Of a stretch of 64,000 nt of DNA, positions 12,542 through 24,794 are shown in pieces. The first letter of the stretch is position 1. Each line of letters begins with the position of its first letter. Below the pieces are notes generated by a model that was not told the origin of the DNA, made no database searches, and saw nothing but the letters and a program-made list of their open reading frames with translations. The stretch is from Sequoia sempervirens (Eukaryota > Streptophyta > Pinopsida > Cupressales > Cupressaceae). A program made the position numbers and the translations under genes. The stretch spans positions 1-64,000 of the forward strand of contig VDFB02321306.1 in NCBI GenBank assembly GCA_007258455.2, in the 5' to 3' direction.

Positions 12542-13864
12542 ACCCTGTAATAAGTTTTATTATTACATGAGCTTTAGATGAGCCTTGCATACTTATTGTT
12601 TATTCCCAAATTTTGACCCCTTTCATGAAAGCTGCGGCAACACTAAAATTTGAATATATAACTTACTCTGAATTTAGCCCTTCTCATAATTCTCACGATA
12701 GCCCTTTTACTGGAAGTACTTCTACATGAATTCTGATACAACAATAAGTAGAATAGAATGGAAGTGAAAAAATTTAATATAATATTGTTTTTTCACTTCA
12801 ATTTGCAAACCTAGAGCCTCCGTAAAGAACACCAACTCTAAAATCTTCACCATAGTCAAAATTTGTCTCCTTGAAGACTTCCCCCAATTTTGTCAAAACT
12901 TCAATCAATTATAACAAAGTGAGAAAACTGAATATCTTCTCCAACTATCAGCTAGGACAGATCTTTCATTGCCGAAGCCAATCTTCTTTCATAGGTCACC
13001 TCACCTCAAAAAGGCTGTGAACTATGTCCACCAACAAGAACCTGTTCCAAATTCCAAAATCGAGCCTGCTGAAACAATGCTCCAGAAAATCTTTTATTCT
13101 TTCTCATCTCGTAACTTCTCCTGGGTGTAATGTCCCTATTTTTAGCACTACACCTTTCAGTGATTGCTGGCCTATCCCCGGTGAGCTGTCGGCTAGCAGA
13201 AGCTCGAATTAGGGTTTCCAAACTTCTTAGAGGATGTTTTCGTCTTTTTGCTTAGTCTGCATTTGGAATTGTTGATTTTGGATTGCGGATTCTTTCTGGG
13301 TTTTCAGAGAGCTTCGCGTTGGTGGTTTCGGTTTGGCATTCTGAGCGATTACATGGATTTACTATTTTTAGTAAATTCTATTTTTAGCAGTTGATTTGTT
13401 GACTCCTAATCAGTAGGCTTCACTATGGCAGTCTGTTCAGACGGTATGGTTGAATTTGGCTTCTGATGCATTTCCATGGTGATATAAGATATTTTATATC
13501 ATAGTTGGAAAACTCGCCCCAAGGAAAAACTCGCCAAGGGAAAAATTGGAGAGTTTTTAAAAACTCGCCAAAAACTCGAAAAAAACTCGGCAAAAAAACT
13601 CGGGAAATGAAAAAATTGCTTAATTTTCATTAAAAACACATTTTTTTTGCAAAATTCAATGACAAGATGAATCCAATGAATCCATAAATGAGTACAAAAG
13701 TGTTTTCTATTAATTTTGATTGACTTTAATGTAAATTAATTACAAAATCGCATTCTCATGCGGAATCCGGATGGCTAAAAGCCTGAAAGTCTGATACATG
13801 AAAACAGTAAAACTAGAACTAGAAGCAAATACTAAAGTTCTAAACAACAACTAAATACAACATG

Positions 13865-16723
13865 CTAGGCTTTCCTCTTCCCTAGTCTAGCAACAGCTAG
13901 GGAAGAAGAGGTGGGTCCTCTAGCCCTGCCACGTGTGCGTGGTGCTAGTGGTGGTGGCTGCGGTGCTACTGCTGCTGGCTCTGGCTCTGGCTCTGGCTCT
14001 GGCTGGATCTCATCCAACCCTACATCTCCAACTCCTGATGCACCCACATCCTCCATTGCCTCTCTCTCAAAGTCAAGGATTTCATCTGCACTAAACAATG
14101 GAGGCTGCTCCTCTCGCCCTGTCCAATCACTATAAGGATCTATCTCATCTAAGTCAATAGGATCCTGTGATTTTTCTTCAACTCTCTTTATGCGCAACCG
14201 AAGGTTGTATTGCACAAAGACCAAGTCATTGAGGCGCTTTTGTGTTAACTTGTTCCTCTTTTTCGTGTGAATGGACTCGAACAAGCTCCAATTGCGCTCA
14301 CAATTGGATGCACTACAAGGCTGACATAGAATACGGAGGGCAATTTTTTGTAGATTTGGGGTTTTTCCACCCCAATTTTTCCACCAAACATCTGCAAAAA
14401 ACAAAAACAAAATTGAAGAGTTAGAAAACAAAGTCAAAGACTCAAAAGTCAAAAGTCAAAACACATTTTATCAAATTCTAAGATGCATGTGAAATAAACT
14501 TAAAATTTAAAGACTCTGAATTTTATACCTGGTGGCAAAGTGGTTCTTCCTCTAACAGCCAACTCTGAAGAAAAGAGATTACCAGTTGCCTCCCTATATA
14601 TATCCATCTCCCTGACGATGAGGTCTCTCACTGCAACCTCAGGTTCCATCCTCTGAATGCATGTTGTGAGCCCCTCCATAACCTCTCCATTAGGATCAGA
14701 GAAGCTCTCTGAGAAGAGAAAAGAAGGGTTGAGGAAGTACCCTGCTGCATGGATGGGTTGGTGGAGTTGATTGTTCCACCTCCTATCAACAATCTCCCAT
14801 ATGGGATCAAATTTGAGGCTGTCCCCCTTGTAATAACTTTTGATGGCCTCCTTGGCCCTATCCATGGCCTCATAAATGTATCCCATTGGGTTTTCATCCC
14901 CATCTACCAAGCGGAGGACTCTAACCAAGGGCTCCGACACCTAGATTAAAAATACAAAAAGATCAAAGTTAGAAATTTATAATGAAAGGCTTAAAGTTAA
15001 ATTAAAAAACATATATTTATATTGAACTTGAGATTAAAATTAAAATCAAAGTTTGGAAGTTACCTTCACGATCTCTGTAGCTTTTTGTGCAAACAAGGGG
15101 TCGAAGACAATTGCAGAAATTCTATCTCCTTCGGCCTTCTTTGAATATGAGGAGTCATTCCATGCTTGACTCACGAACATTTGTCTTAGAGAGCCCAAAG
15201 AATCCAAAATGCTTTGCAACGTTAGGAAAATTGTTGCAAACCTTGTGGCACCCGATCTCACCAACTCCTTCCCTTGCGTATGCTCTCTCATCAAACTAAG
15301 AACCCAAGGGTGATTGTAGATATATTTTGTGATGCTCCTTGCATCATCTACAATCGGTGCCACCCAAACAAGTTTGCCTATGTCCTCCAAAAGAAGGTCA
15401 AGGCAATGAGCCGCACAAGGTGACCAAAAGAGTGATGGATGTCTACTCTCAAGCATCCTTCCAGCTGCCACATACGCTGCTGCATTATCTGTGATGACTT
15501 GCACCACATTAGCAATGCCCACCTCCATCACAACTTCTTCCAACAGCGTACACAATGTATCTGCAGTTTTTATCCTGTTGGAAGCATCCACCGACTTCCA
15601 AAACACAACTTCACCTTTGGAAGCAACCAAAAAATTAAGGATGGTGCGGTTTCTCCCATCCGTCCACCCATCAGAAAGAATTGAGCAGCCAAATTTCTTC
15701 CATTTAGTTTTTTGCTCTTCCACCACATGCATTGCCCTTTCGGTTGCATTTGTGAGCAAACTGCAAGTACAAAGTAAAATAATTAAATAAGTACAAAATT
15801 GTAAGTTTTAAACAAAAAATAGCTTGAATTCAACATAAATAATAAAGTAATTTAAATTTTAAATTAAAGAACATAAAATTTAAGTTGACTTGTCACTTAC
15901 CTCCCACTCAAATCTTTGCGAGAAGGTGGCTTGAAGCCTTTTCCCGCAACTGTCAATGAAGTGACCATATTGTGCCAATAGGGACTACTCGCCACATTGA
16001 ATGGTATGTTATTGAAATACCAAAAATCAGCACATGCCATTTTGGCATGTTCATGCACCTCCTTGTTCCACCCTGTAGCCTCCAATGATCCCTGTGCTCC
16101 TCGTGTGTTTCTTGGCACAAAAAACTTTGTGGGTTGCGTGAAGATGAAGGTGGTGGTGGCATTGGCACTCTAGTCGAACTAGAGGACAAGGGGGGCCTAG
16201 CCGATGTGGCTGTGGAGGATGTGCCATGAATGCGAATCCGTGGACCATGAAGAGAGCCCACAATGCCAATAATATCTGCATCCTCATCTGACTCTATCTC
16301 CATGTGCTCGACCCCGTGCTCCTGAGTCCCATGGGCATGCGCATGTCCACTAGCACTGGCTATGGATGCTGCTATGGCTTTTTTAGCCCTCTCCCTTTGC
16401 ATTTTTTTTTCCTTAGCAAGTGAAAGTAGGGCAAGCATCTCTCTTCTAATCTCTTCTTTGGGCTTCTCACAAACCTTGGAATCACGTTGAGGAATGCCTG
16501 CTAGATGGTATTTGAGGCGATTTATGCCTCCATGATATGTTTTTTTGCATTCACCGCAAACAACTGTTCCAGGCACTGGCCCTCTGACACCATATTTCCA
16601 TGTAGGGTCTCTAGCCCCTGCTGGACGAGTGCCTGGAACCCATGCTGATGGTGTGCGAGGGGTGGAACTTGATGGGGCGGGGGTGGAACCTGATGCTGAG
16701 CATGAACCAGAGCCAGAAGCCAT
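13865..16723 (-). pseudogene. hAT transposase, four exons, disabled by a single one-base frameshift
   Basis: The exons on the minus strand are 16723-15901, 15760-15064, 14940-14529 and 14391-13865, with GT-AG introns and consistent phases. Exon 1 encodes a BED zinc finger (VVCGECKKTYHGGINRLKYH ... VC). Exon 2 encodes the DUF659 core with the first catalytic aspartate in ILSDGWTDGRNR, the second in VITDNAAAYV, and SPCAAHCLDLLLEDIG. Exon 4 has the hAT dimerisation region with the catalytic glutamate in CERNWSLFES. The exon lengths sum to 2,459, one short of 820 codons. This agrees with a one-base loss in a T-run near 16130, where the frame shifts. No other stop was seen, so the copy is recent. 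The transposase cuts and reinserts the element in the nucleus. Confidence 0.9.
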
Positions 16724-17343
16724 TATAGTGTGTAATCACTGTAATGTGTATTCACTGATCAATGATCAATCTACACATTCAAAAATATGTACAACATATT
16801 AGTTTTTAATACAAAATAAATTTAAAAAACAACCTAAAATCATTAAAACTTCAAAAATCTAGAGCTAAATTTGATTTAAATTGATACAAATGTGTTTAAA
16901 TGAATTATCAATTAACATTATTAACTAATCATATCATTCTACACAAAAAATGAACCTAGGTCTGAAAATTTCAAAAAATAGTGAAAAAAATGAAAAAAAT
17001 CAGCAAAAATCAACAAAAAATTGTGATGAATCTTGTTTTTTGGATTCTAAATGCAAAAAAATTGTTTCTTTGTGCTCTATCATGTCTTTTTTTCAATTTG
17101 GAATGAGTATTTTGCAAGAAGAATGAAAGAAATTAATTAATCAAAAACAAAAACCACCTGTGAATCGAATTTCCCTTCAAAATCCACACAAAATGGCGTT
17201 TGAATCCGCTCTCCTCGATGGAAAATCGTTGGAAATGATATCTCCTTGCTTGGGGGGGGTTTTTAGCTCCTCACACAAAGTATCAAGTGATTTTGAAATG
17301 AAATGAACTTATTAAAAGACGTCTTCAGCCTTTATTCTTGCAC

Positions 17344-17533
17344 AGGCGAGTTTTTCCTTCGGACTCGCGAGTTTTTGGCGAGTACTCGCCACTAAAAACT
17401 CGCGAGTTTTTGCAAAAACTCGAAAAAACTCGAATTTCAAGTTCTGCGAGTTAACTCTGCAAAAACTCGTTTCTGAAAAAAACTCGCGAGTTTTTCAAGA
17501 CTCGCCGAGTTTCCTGCGAGTATGCCAACTATG
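17344..17533. repeat. Right subterminal repeat cluster of the hAT element
   Basis: About a dozen ACTCG/CGAGT words in both orientations occur within 190 bp, including ACTCGCGAGTTTTT several times. The mirror cluster on the left is 13508-13612. Subterminal arrays of this sort bind hAT transposases. Confidence 0.85.
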
Positions 17534-17834
17534 TTTTATATTATAATGTTATAATTTAACATTATAATTCCTTGTTCTAGCATCATGAATTAATATTGTC
17601 TTTAAAAGGGGGACATTGAAGGGTATTTTCACATGGAGGAAATATTTTAATATTTCTAAAGGCCAAATTTTAGCTAGAGGATTTGGACGCCAACTTTGAG
17701 GGAGATATTATTTTATTAAAAGATTTATTTTTGCTCTTAAAAAGGGACGCCACTCTTGGAGGGAAAATGAAGTCAAATTCAAATTGGAAAAAGGGCGCAC
17801 TTTCTAGAAGCATCTAGAGATTCTCTACTAAGTC

Positions 17835-17842
17835 TATAAAAG
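17835..17842 (+). promoter_or_regulatory. TATA box of the nested solo LTR
   Basis: TATAAAAG is followed by a C/T-rich stretch, as at the start of an R region. It lies in the LTR at 13126-19136. The related LTR at 22123 has the same box at 22797. Confidence 0.6.
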
Positions 17843-18700
17843 AAGGCCTTCTCTCTTCATTTTATCATCTTATGACTTGAGTAATGTTATGCTGCCGAAA
17901 TGGTATTGGGATTGCTTCGAGGAATGAATGCCTCCTAGCCTTGGCTCGACTTCTTGCTTGAAAGATAGCAACTAGTGGAGAGTTAGTTTGTAGTTGAGTG
18001 GATTTTGTAGTGAGATTTTTGCATTGTAGTAGTTATTTTGCATTTGTAGTTCAATTTCTAGCATGTTAATGAAGTTCTGGAGTTGCTGATTTAGTATAGC
18101 TGCATGTTGTATTTGCTCATAAGTCAAAAAATAAAAATATATTCGTTCTGGGTATTGGCTAGAACCATTTCTATGCCCTAGGCGCCCATTTGTGCAAATT
18201 TTGGTGATTTATAATGAAGAATCTGATTTTATCTTGTTGGTAGAACATTTCTAGAGGCTGTACCATTCTGTTCCGCCTGGCAAGTGTTTAGAAAAAAAAA
18301 TACTTCAATTTGTCAGCTGTTTCTTTGTCTAGTCTTCATTGTCATCATCCTAGCATTCGTTTGCATCAAGTCTCATGTCATTCTGACAAGTATTGAGTGA
18401 GTTGTGAGCATTTTAGTGCATTTTAGGGTTGCTGGTTTTGCATTTTAAAGTGCAGATCTGATTTGATCAGAATCTTAAATCTGGTTTTTGAGAGAAGAAA
18501 TCAGTTTGGTATTTCCATTAAGCAAGGAGAATTCTATATCTAAATGCTCGTTGAATTGTTCTAACTCTATGCTCTTGGCAGGTGAATTCTCTATCATATT
18601 GTAAGCTGACAGTAGTACTGGCAGCAATTCTTAATCTTGCTTAATTATTTGATTTGTAATGCTCATCTTTACATTCTGTAATTGCCTTGTAATATCTTAT

Positions 18701-19050
18701 ATCTCCGCCCTATGGTAGCTCCTTTCCCATTCCGGGTTAGAAAGCACATTCTGGGTGTCGAGTTACTTTCTGCATTCTAGCTTATTTCCCTTAACCGGAT
18801 TGTAATTCTTAGCATCTCCGTCATATGGTAGCTCCCATTCCATCTCGGTTTGGAAAGCACATTCTTGACGTCGAGTTATTTCAGCTTATTAGTGATAGGG
18901 ATCCTCTGACCATATGATCGTCCTTCGCGGGCACATTCTTTGTTAGAGTTTTTGCATAAGCATTTCAATTCAGATCCTCTGACTAATGCTCACACCTTGC
19001 CCACATCGGGATCCTGGTGTACATTCTGGTTAGAGTTGTTTCAGCATCGT
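18701..19050. repeat. Degenerate tandem repeats in the solo LTR
   Basis: Four units begin near 18701, 18813, 18900 and 18973 with forms of ATCTCCG-CATATGGTAGCTCC. Each continues to a GGGTTxGAAAGCACATTCT-type block. Unit lengths fall from about 112 to 73 bp. They lie downstream of the TATA box, so in the presumed R-U5 part. Confidence 0.6.
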
Positions 19051-19359
19051 TTTGGTTTAGAGCTAACCTTAACGGGTGCGTATTGTTTGTAACTTGCAAT
19101 TGAAAAAGTTGAAAAAATTTGGCTCAGAATATTTCACTGGGTTTGTTCGAATTCTCCTCCTTTTGTCTTTTGCTTTTAATTTTGTTTCTTTTTGAGAATT
19201 CACTTTTAAAAAGCAATTTAATTAATTTATTTAACTTTTCTAACTTAAGTTACTTTTGCTCACTTAAATAATTAATTTGTCTCTTTTAATTTAGATTTTT
19301 TTGACAACATGAAATTAATTATTTAATTGCAATGCTGACTCAAAATTGGGGACGTTACA

Positions 19360-19470
19360 GTCAGCCCTTCTCAAATATTGCTTGTCCTCAAGCAACATCA
19401 GCACAACCATGAACCACTTGTTTGAGACAACTTGAAACCATCTGTTATTCCAAGATGCCACACCAGTCTC
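19360..19470 (-). other. 3' internal end and polypurine tract of the PDS5 element
   Basis: On the minus strand the sequence CTTGAGGACAAGCAATATTT then GAGAAGGGCTGAC abuts the 3' LTR start at 19359. Plant Ty3/gypsy-type elements commonly end their interior with a GAGGACAA...GAAGGG block that includes the polypurine tract. This supports the minus-strand orientation of the outer element. Confidence 0.55.
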
Positions 19471-21644
19471 TATAATGTCCCCTTATGAAATTAAACCAAA
19501 AAAAAATAAAAAAATATAAAGTACAAGTTAGGACCATATAATTTATTTTATCAGCACACCATTTTATTAATGCAAAATTATTTTGAAGACCTACTTACAA
19601 TGTTTATTATCAATTAAGCACATGATACATGATTAGATCACTTCAAATTGCACATGTTAAGAATAAATCAATCAAATGCATTATCATCAAACATGACTTC
19701 TTCTCCTAATTGGAATAGAATCTAGCCTTGTCTCCTCTTTCCTAGCCTCATGGGACGACAATTTACTGTGTTAAGGGGCGCATGAACACATCTCAATGTG
19801 GACTCCCTCAAGGTGTTCCACCCATCTTGGGACCCTCCATCAGTGGGCGATTTACCAACTCTTCCCCTCCACAAACGCATAGTCCTTATTGAGCGCTAGC
19901 AAGGAGGAGTTGGAGCCCGAATTCTATTCGTCAGGGGTAGTGTCATATTAGCTTATTGAAAATCAATAATTGCGGTACGCAACACTATTGGGTTATTGAC
20001 ATATAGTATTCATTAATCTTCAAATTGTTTTACTTGGTTTAGAAGTCTTTAATAATTTGACATATAAATATCTATTGAAGAGTGTCATTCAATTTCTCTA
20101 TGTATTCGCCTATCACCTTATATTTAGTCAAATTCACAGTTCATCACAGATTAGAATGTTATAAGCTTTCACTGATATATAATATGGGGTAGTTAGTATA
20201 TTGCAACCCACTGTCCATAATAACTAAAATTCATTTATATCAACCTTAATGCTCTTCAGTTGGTTGAGAGTACTTACCTCTGAATCGATGCACTAACTGG
20301 ACTTTTTTCAGACGTGTTTTCTTGAGCCCAATCCGTCTTCTTCCTTTGATGCGATGATCTATTCTTAATCACTCAGAAGATATCGTTAGTATAGATCACA
20401 CAGATACCAACGCTTTTATTCATGCTTATTTTAAAGCATCATACTGGTTTATAAGACTCAATAATTGCTGCAAGCTATCATTATTGCATAATGGTATATA
20501 CATCATATTATATTGGATATGATTATATTAATCATATATAATAAATATATATATGTCCAACGCCTATCCTTACTAAAATTCTTAACCCATACATTTATGA
20601 GCCAAGCATCATAATATAATATACATATCTGGGTATATACTTGTTATTTATATTTAATCATCACAATATATTTAGAGGTATTCATAAATCGCAACATACT
20701 GAAATACAATCTGTAAGTCTCCACTGAAATTTAAGTTATTAATACATCTGATAGCTACTAGGCCTACAAAATAATTACTAACCTTTATTCAGCATGTGAC
20801 AATACTTTACCTCCCAAGCAACAATAACTTCTCCAGCCCGACTTCTTATATTATATTTCTTCACTATAATTTCCTTCCTACTGCTGCCATTGATTTTATT
20901 CCTCCTTTGGTTCTTCCACCAGCCACGCTGATGATGAGGATAAACGGTAATGCAGGAGACATTTTTCTGAATGGTTTTTTCTATCATATCCCCCCTTCTG
21001 TCCCGTTGGAGTCTCCCTGAGATATCCGCCCAAGGAGAAAGCTTCCATTCGTGACTATTCACAGTGATTGCTGCCCCTGAACAGTCGCTCCCTTTAAATT
21101 AATATTATCGCTGCTTTTGGGGGAGGGTTTATTAGTTATCGCTGGTTTTGTTTTTTTTTTTTATCTCACCTTAGATCATGTTAGTAATAAAATGATCATA
21201 ATTTAAATGATGTTTATTACTAAAATAATAGTAATGTTACAAATAATTGTGCTTATAATAACATTTGGATTATGTTTATTTTGTTGGTTTTAGAGGTTCG
21301 ATGGTCTTGGTCAACAATATTAATACTAAAGCCTTTAACATTTATTGATAATTATGTTTATGGTTTTTGTATTGGTTTTCTTCTTTTATCTTTTTAGTAA
21401 TTGCATATTATAATGATTGATAACCATGATATTCAATATTCATGTTGTATTATCAATTTTATATCTATAATTGTAATATTATCTTTATTAATAACTAGAA
21501 GTTTATCCGTTATGATAATGGCATTATAATTATAATATAATCTAGGATAGTTATAATAATAATATTTAGATTGTAATTTTCTTATATTTAGGTTTTGTTA
21601 TTCATATTTTAATGTTTCATATTACAATTTTGGGGGACATGACA
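19471..21644. mobile_element. Probable solo LTR (2.17 kb) inside the PDS5 element
   Basis: The ends are TATAATGTCCCC and GGGGGACATGACA, which are inverted copies of the TGTxATGTCCCC terminus common in this window (the left TG has become TA). The flanks GTCTC (19466-19470) and ATCTC (21645-21649) agree at four of five bases. The interior is very AT-rich, with no supported ORF. Confidence 0.55.
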
Positions 21645-22122
21645 ATCTCCCGAAGGAATCTCCACGATGCCGGTGTGCTACTCTGAAAAAAACAATCAGC
21701 TCTTCATACCAAATCTGAACCATATCTGAAAATTTTGCCATATTTTGCTGCCATGTAATCATCAAATTCTGAAATTTAATCACATCATCAGCCAAATCTG
21801 TAAAAATCAGAATTACAATACTGGAGCAACACCTGAAATGAAGAAAAAATCTTGTATGCATAGGGATAGTGAGCCATAAAATGATTGAAGAGACTTCCCC
21901 AATGCCAAAGTTAACATCATCATTAAACTTCCATTGATAATTGCTCCCCTTATCGATTGAAAACACAGACCAAACTACCTATATGTAAATGACAAAAATG
22001 TTATGTTGGCTGATTGGAAAGCGAACAAGAGCCTCAAATCTGCACTTTTTCCTAAAGCCCATCCTCAAATTAGATCTTGAAAGTTTACTTGGATTCCGTA
22101 CCTTGTATTCTTTATCAGCCAT
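21645..22122 (-). other. Remaining interior of the PDS5 element, unassigned
   Basis: This is the stretch between two LTR insertions. A 114-residue minus-strand open frame reaches into it, but it shows no motif I recognise and partly overlaps the LTR end, so I do not call it a gene. Confidence 0.35.
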
Positions 22123-23450
22123 TGTAATGTTCCCTTCCTAGTCAGTTTGATTTGTTGAGGGGTTAGCCTATCATTTTGACCCTCGTAGGCTGACAGTTGT
22201 GGATAGAGGGTCTTCGGTGGCAATTACTCGATGATTTGGGACATTACTCCTCAGTTGGATTTAGGTTTTGGCTTTTGCACATGTCATTTGACTCAGATTG
22301 ACACACTTACTATTTATAGTAAGTTACTATTTTGGGAGAGTCAAGGTTTCTATTAATAGCAAGGCACCTGAGCAGAGCATATTGGCAGTGTCGACCTTTT
22401 ATTGGGCCTTTGCAGCTATTTCTGGGCTCAGTGGTGTTTACTTACTATTTATAGTAACTCAGCTATCCGGAGTTACTATCTTTGGCAGGGCATTTGATCA
22501 TTTAGTATTCGGCAAATTTGACCTTGGGTTCAGTTGGTGTGGCTAACTGATGAGTATTTATGGAGTTATTAATATTTAATGTGTCATTAATGATTTTAAT
22601 TTAAAAAGTTTATAATATAAAGTTATATTATGATTTCATATTTAAAAGGGGGCCAATGACACATGGTTAAGGTAATTAATGATTTTTATTATAATGGCAC
22701 ATTAACCAAGGTGTGGAAAAGCATCAAAAGGAAATATATTAAAAGAATTTAGTTTATTTGCTTTTTAGCTAAATGGGTCAATTTTTCCCAAGAGAGTATA
22801 AAAGCTTTCAAGAAGCAAATTGAATTCATTCTATGATGATCATTCAACTTTGTCTTTATTGAGAGCTTTGGAGTTTGTGAAGAAACATGGGTTTCTGCAG
22901 ATTTCATCCATTTTCAGACTTTGGAGAGCGAAAATTCTTCACAGTCTAGCATTCTAAGGCTGTGAAACTATTACCTAAAGATTGCTCCTTGTGCTGGCTT
23001 CATACAGAGGTCAGAATTGTGCAAATTGGTGAAGTTTCAAGAGGGTTTCAAGAAAGAAGCATTGCAGATCAGAATATTTAAAAGAGCAGTATTGTTTATC
23101 ATCTCCAGCCATCATTCCCAGCTGTACCATTGCTGCATTGGAAGGCTGTACAGCTGCAGCAAGAAGGCGTCCTTTCTTCTTGAGCAAAAATGCTTATCTC
23201 TTGAGGCTGAGTTCTTTCTTAAATGTGGCGCCTAGATTTGTAAAAGCATTTGGTGGGGTTTTGGAGTGGAGAAATCTCTCAAGGGTTTCAAGTTGCTGCA
23301 AATAATTTCCAAAATTTATTTAAAGCTTCAATCTATCATTTCCGGTATGCTTTGTGAACATTGGGCCTTGTAAATATTTTCTATGATCAAATAAAGTTAT
23401 TGCAGCCGGTTAGAAGCTAGTTTGTTTAAGTTTCTTGTAGTTTCATTACA
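22123..23450 (+). mobile_element. LTR (1.33 kb), plus orientation, inside the PDS5 element
   Basis: It starts TGTAATGTTCCC and ends TTTCATTACA, giving a 7-bp inverted terminus. It has two near-palindromes ACTTACTATTTATAGT-AA (22305, 22440), a TTTAAAAGGGGG block near 22645 shared with the solo LTR at 13126, a TATAAAAG box at 22797 and an AATAAAG signal near 23390. I found no target duplication (GCCAT left, TTTTT right), so the right boundary or the solo-LTR status is uncertain. Confidence 0.6.
22797..22804 (+). promoter_or_regulatory. TATA box of the LTR at 22123
   Basis: TATAAAAG is preceded by an AT-rich U3 and followed by a transcribed-looking region that ends in AATAAAG about 590 bp later. 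Confidence 0.55.
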
Positions 23451-23525
23451 TTTTTCCTTGCATAGCATCATATTCCAAACAAAAATAAAAAATTACAAAC
23501 CATCAAAACAAAAATCAAAATTGCA

Positions 23526-24737
23526 TCATTCAGCACAGAGTTTGGGGTTTAGAGACACCAGGTCTCCTACAACCATATTGGTAGAATTATAAGTCTTTTT
23601 ATTTTCTATTAGAAAAGGTGGGTTATTAAAAATTGAATCTGTATCCCACTCAAAAGGTGAATTGTTAGTAAGCTGAAAAGAACTTTTATTTACTTGATCA
23701 TCTTGTAATTCCAACTCAATACTTGTCAGCTTGGAAGGTTGCTCTACATCAGCACTAATATAAATCTCATCAAACTCATCTACTATCTGCCTGATTTCTC
23801 CAACACTCTTCCCAATTTCTTCCTCACCAATCAATTTCTTCAAATCACATGACTCATCGGGTAAATAATAAACCTCATTTTCATTATCAGCTGATAAAAT
23901 TTCTGATTTGCTTTTTATATCATAGCTATCAAAATCAGCTACATCCTTATAGCATAATTCATATTTTGAAGTTTGGACAACACTAAACTTAAAAGGATTT
24001 TCTACCGCCATTATAATTTCTTTCTCAACCATTTGCTCTTTATTAACCATGTAAGGTTTCAGCTTCTCCTCACATTGTTTGAACACTCTATTGACCAACT
24101 CATAAGCAGCTGGAGAAGTGTCATGTTTTTGCTTCAGGACAGCCAATAAAAAAGTTATGATAGGCTGAAAATTCACATCACTTTCATTGATAGCTTGAAC
24201 CATAACAGTTTTCATAGCTGGAATAATATCATCATTATGTTCTTTTCTGATTGTAGCAAGGAAATAGTAAAACATGTTATAGATCAAATGAAACAATTCA
24301 AGGTCTAGCATAAGGTTACTCAATCTGATATCTGCAAAAGTTTTGAGTATTGCAATCCTTCTAGAAAAGTGAGGACTTTTGACATCACCTAAGTCTTGGA
24401 AGCTATCCGCTATCAGTTGTAATACCTCTTTCATTGTAGCATCGTCATAAGGAACTTTAGGTGCCAATATCCTTAAGACCTCACTCAAACAGGCAGTAAC
24501 CAAAATTCTTACCTCATCATCCGTATGTCTCAACCACTTGTGCCGACCCAAAGAAGTCACTATTGGAACATGAATTATTTGCAACAAATTTGAGGGTGAC
24601 TGCTAAACAAGGATCAAATGCTCTTCTACTCTCTTCAATGTGTCCAAAGCATCATTCCTTGACTGACATAAGTTACTGAGCTTACTACCTGATTCATAGA
24701 GTAATCCAGCCACCCCGTTCCTATCTCCGGCTGCCAT
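23526..24737 (-). pseudogene. Captured intronless PDS5 (cohesin cofactor) copy inside an LTR retrotransposon
   Basis: PDS5 proteins bind cohesin and control its loading and release. This copy starts at an ATG (24735-24737) only 57 bp past the tRNA primer site. It encodes MAAGDRNGVAGLLYESGSKL, then NLCQSRNDALDTLKRVEEHL, then meets TAG at 24603-24605 (codon 45). The frame continues without another stop for 358 codons. Residues about 46-205 match the plant PDS5 N-terminal HEAT-type region (KWLRHTDDEVRILVTACLSE, ILAPKVPYDDATMKEVLQLI). The last 200 residues are acidic and not recognised. Host PDS5 genes have many introns, so the lack of introns indicates an RNA-mediated capture. One stop in 1.2 kb suggests either youth or past constraint on the element's cargo. 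Confidence 0.85.
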
Positions 24738-24794
24738 GCTACAAACTGAAACTCAACTTTGAATTACCTAACAGGCTGCAAAAAATTTTACTAG

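Larger units (their letters stand above)
13500..17533 (-). mobile_element. hAT DNA transposon, 4,034 bp, with terminal inverted repeats and 8-bp TSD
   Basis: The ends are inverted: CATAGTTGGAAAACTCGCC on the left and, reverse-complemented, CATAGTTGGCATACTCGCAG on the right. The flanks are identical 8-mers TTTTATAT at 13492-13499 and 17534-17541, the duplication length made by hAT transposases. Just inside both ends lie clusters of AAACTCG / ACTCGCGAGT words (13508-13612 and 17344-17524). Such subterminal repeats are typical transposase binding sites. The interior encodes a four-exon transposase on the minus strand. Confidence 0.95.
13126..19136 (+). mobile_element. Solo LTR nested in the 3' LTR, itself carrying a hAT element
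   Basis: It begins TGTAATGTCCCTATTTTTAG and ends GGCTCAGAATATTTCA, and is flanked by CTGGG at 13121-13125 and 19137-19141. The empty site is preserved in the other outer LTR at about 33266-33270 (CTGTG). Removing the hAT insertion and its 8-bp duplication leaves about 1.97 kb. A TATAAAAG box at 17835 gives plus-strand orientation. No internal retrotransposon sequence is present, so this is an LTR-LTR recombination product. Confidence 0.88.
10363..19359 (-). repeat. 3' LTR of the PDS5 element, interrupted by nested insertions
   Basis: On the minus strand it starts TGTAACGTCCCCAATTTTGA at 19359. Its sequence matches the right LTR (25245-26789, 32594-33494) across most of its length. Two insertions relative to that copy are resolved exactly: 11961-12452 with TAAAG duplications and 13126-19136 with CTGGG duplications. 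A further local difference is an AT microsatellite. On the plus-strand left side the match stops at 10363, exactly where the neighbouring element ends. Confidence 0.75.

Noticed and set aside
22118..23455. Solo LTR with target duplication for 22123-23450
   Set aside because: The flanks GCCAT and TTTTT do not match, so I keep the LTR call but not a clean solo insertion.
23526..24737. PDS5-like frame as a functional host gene
   Set aside because: It has no introns, an in-frame TAG at codon 45, a retrotransposon primer site just upstream, and only the N-terminal part of PDS5.
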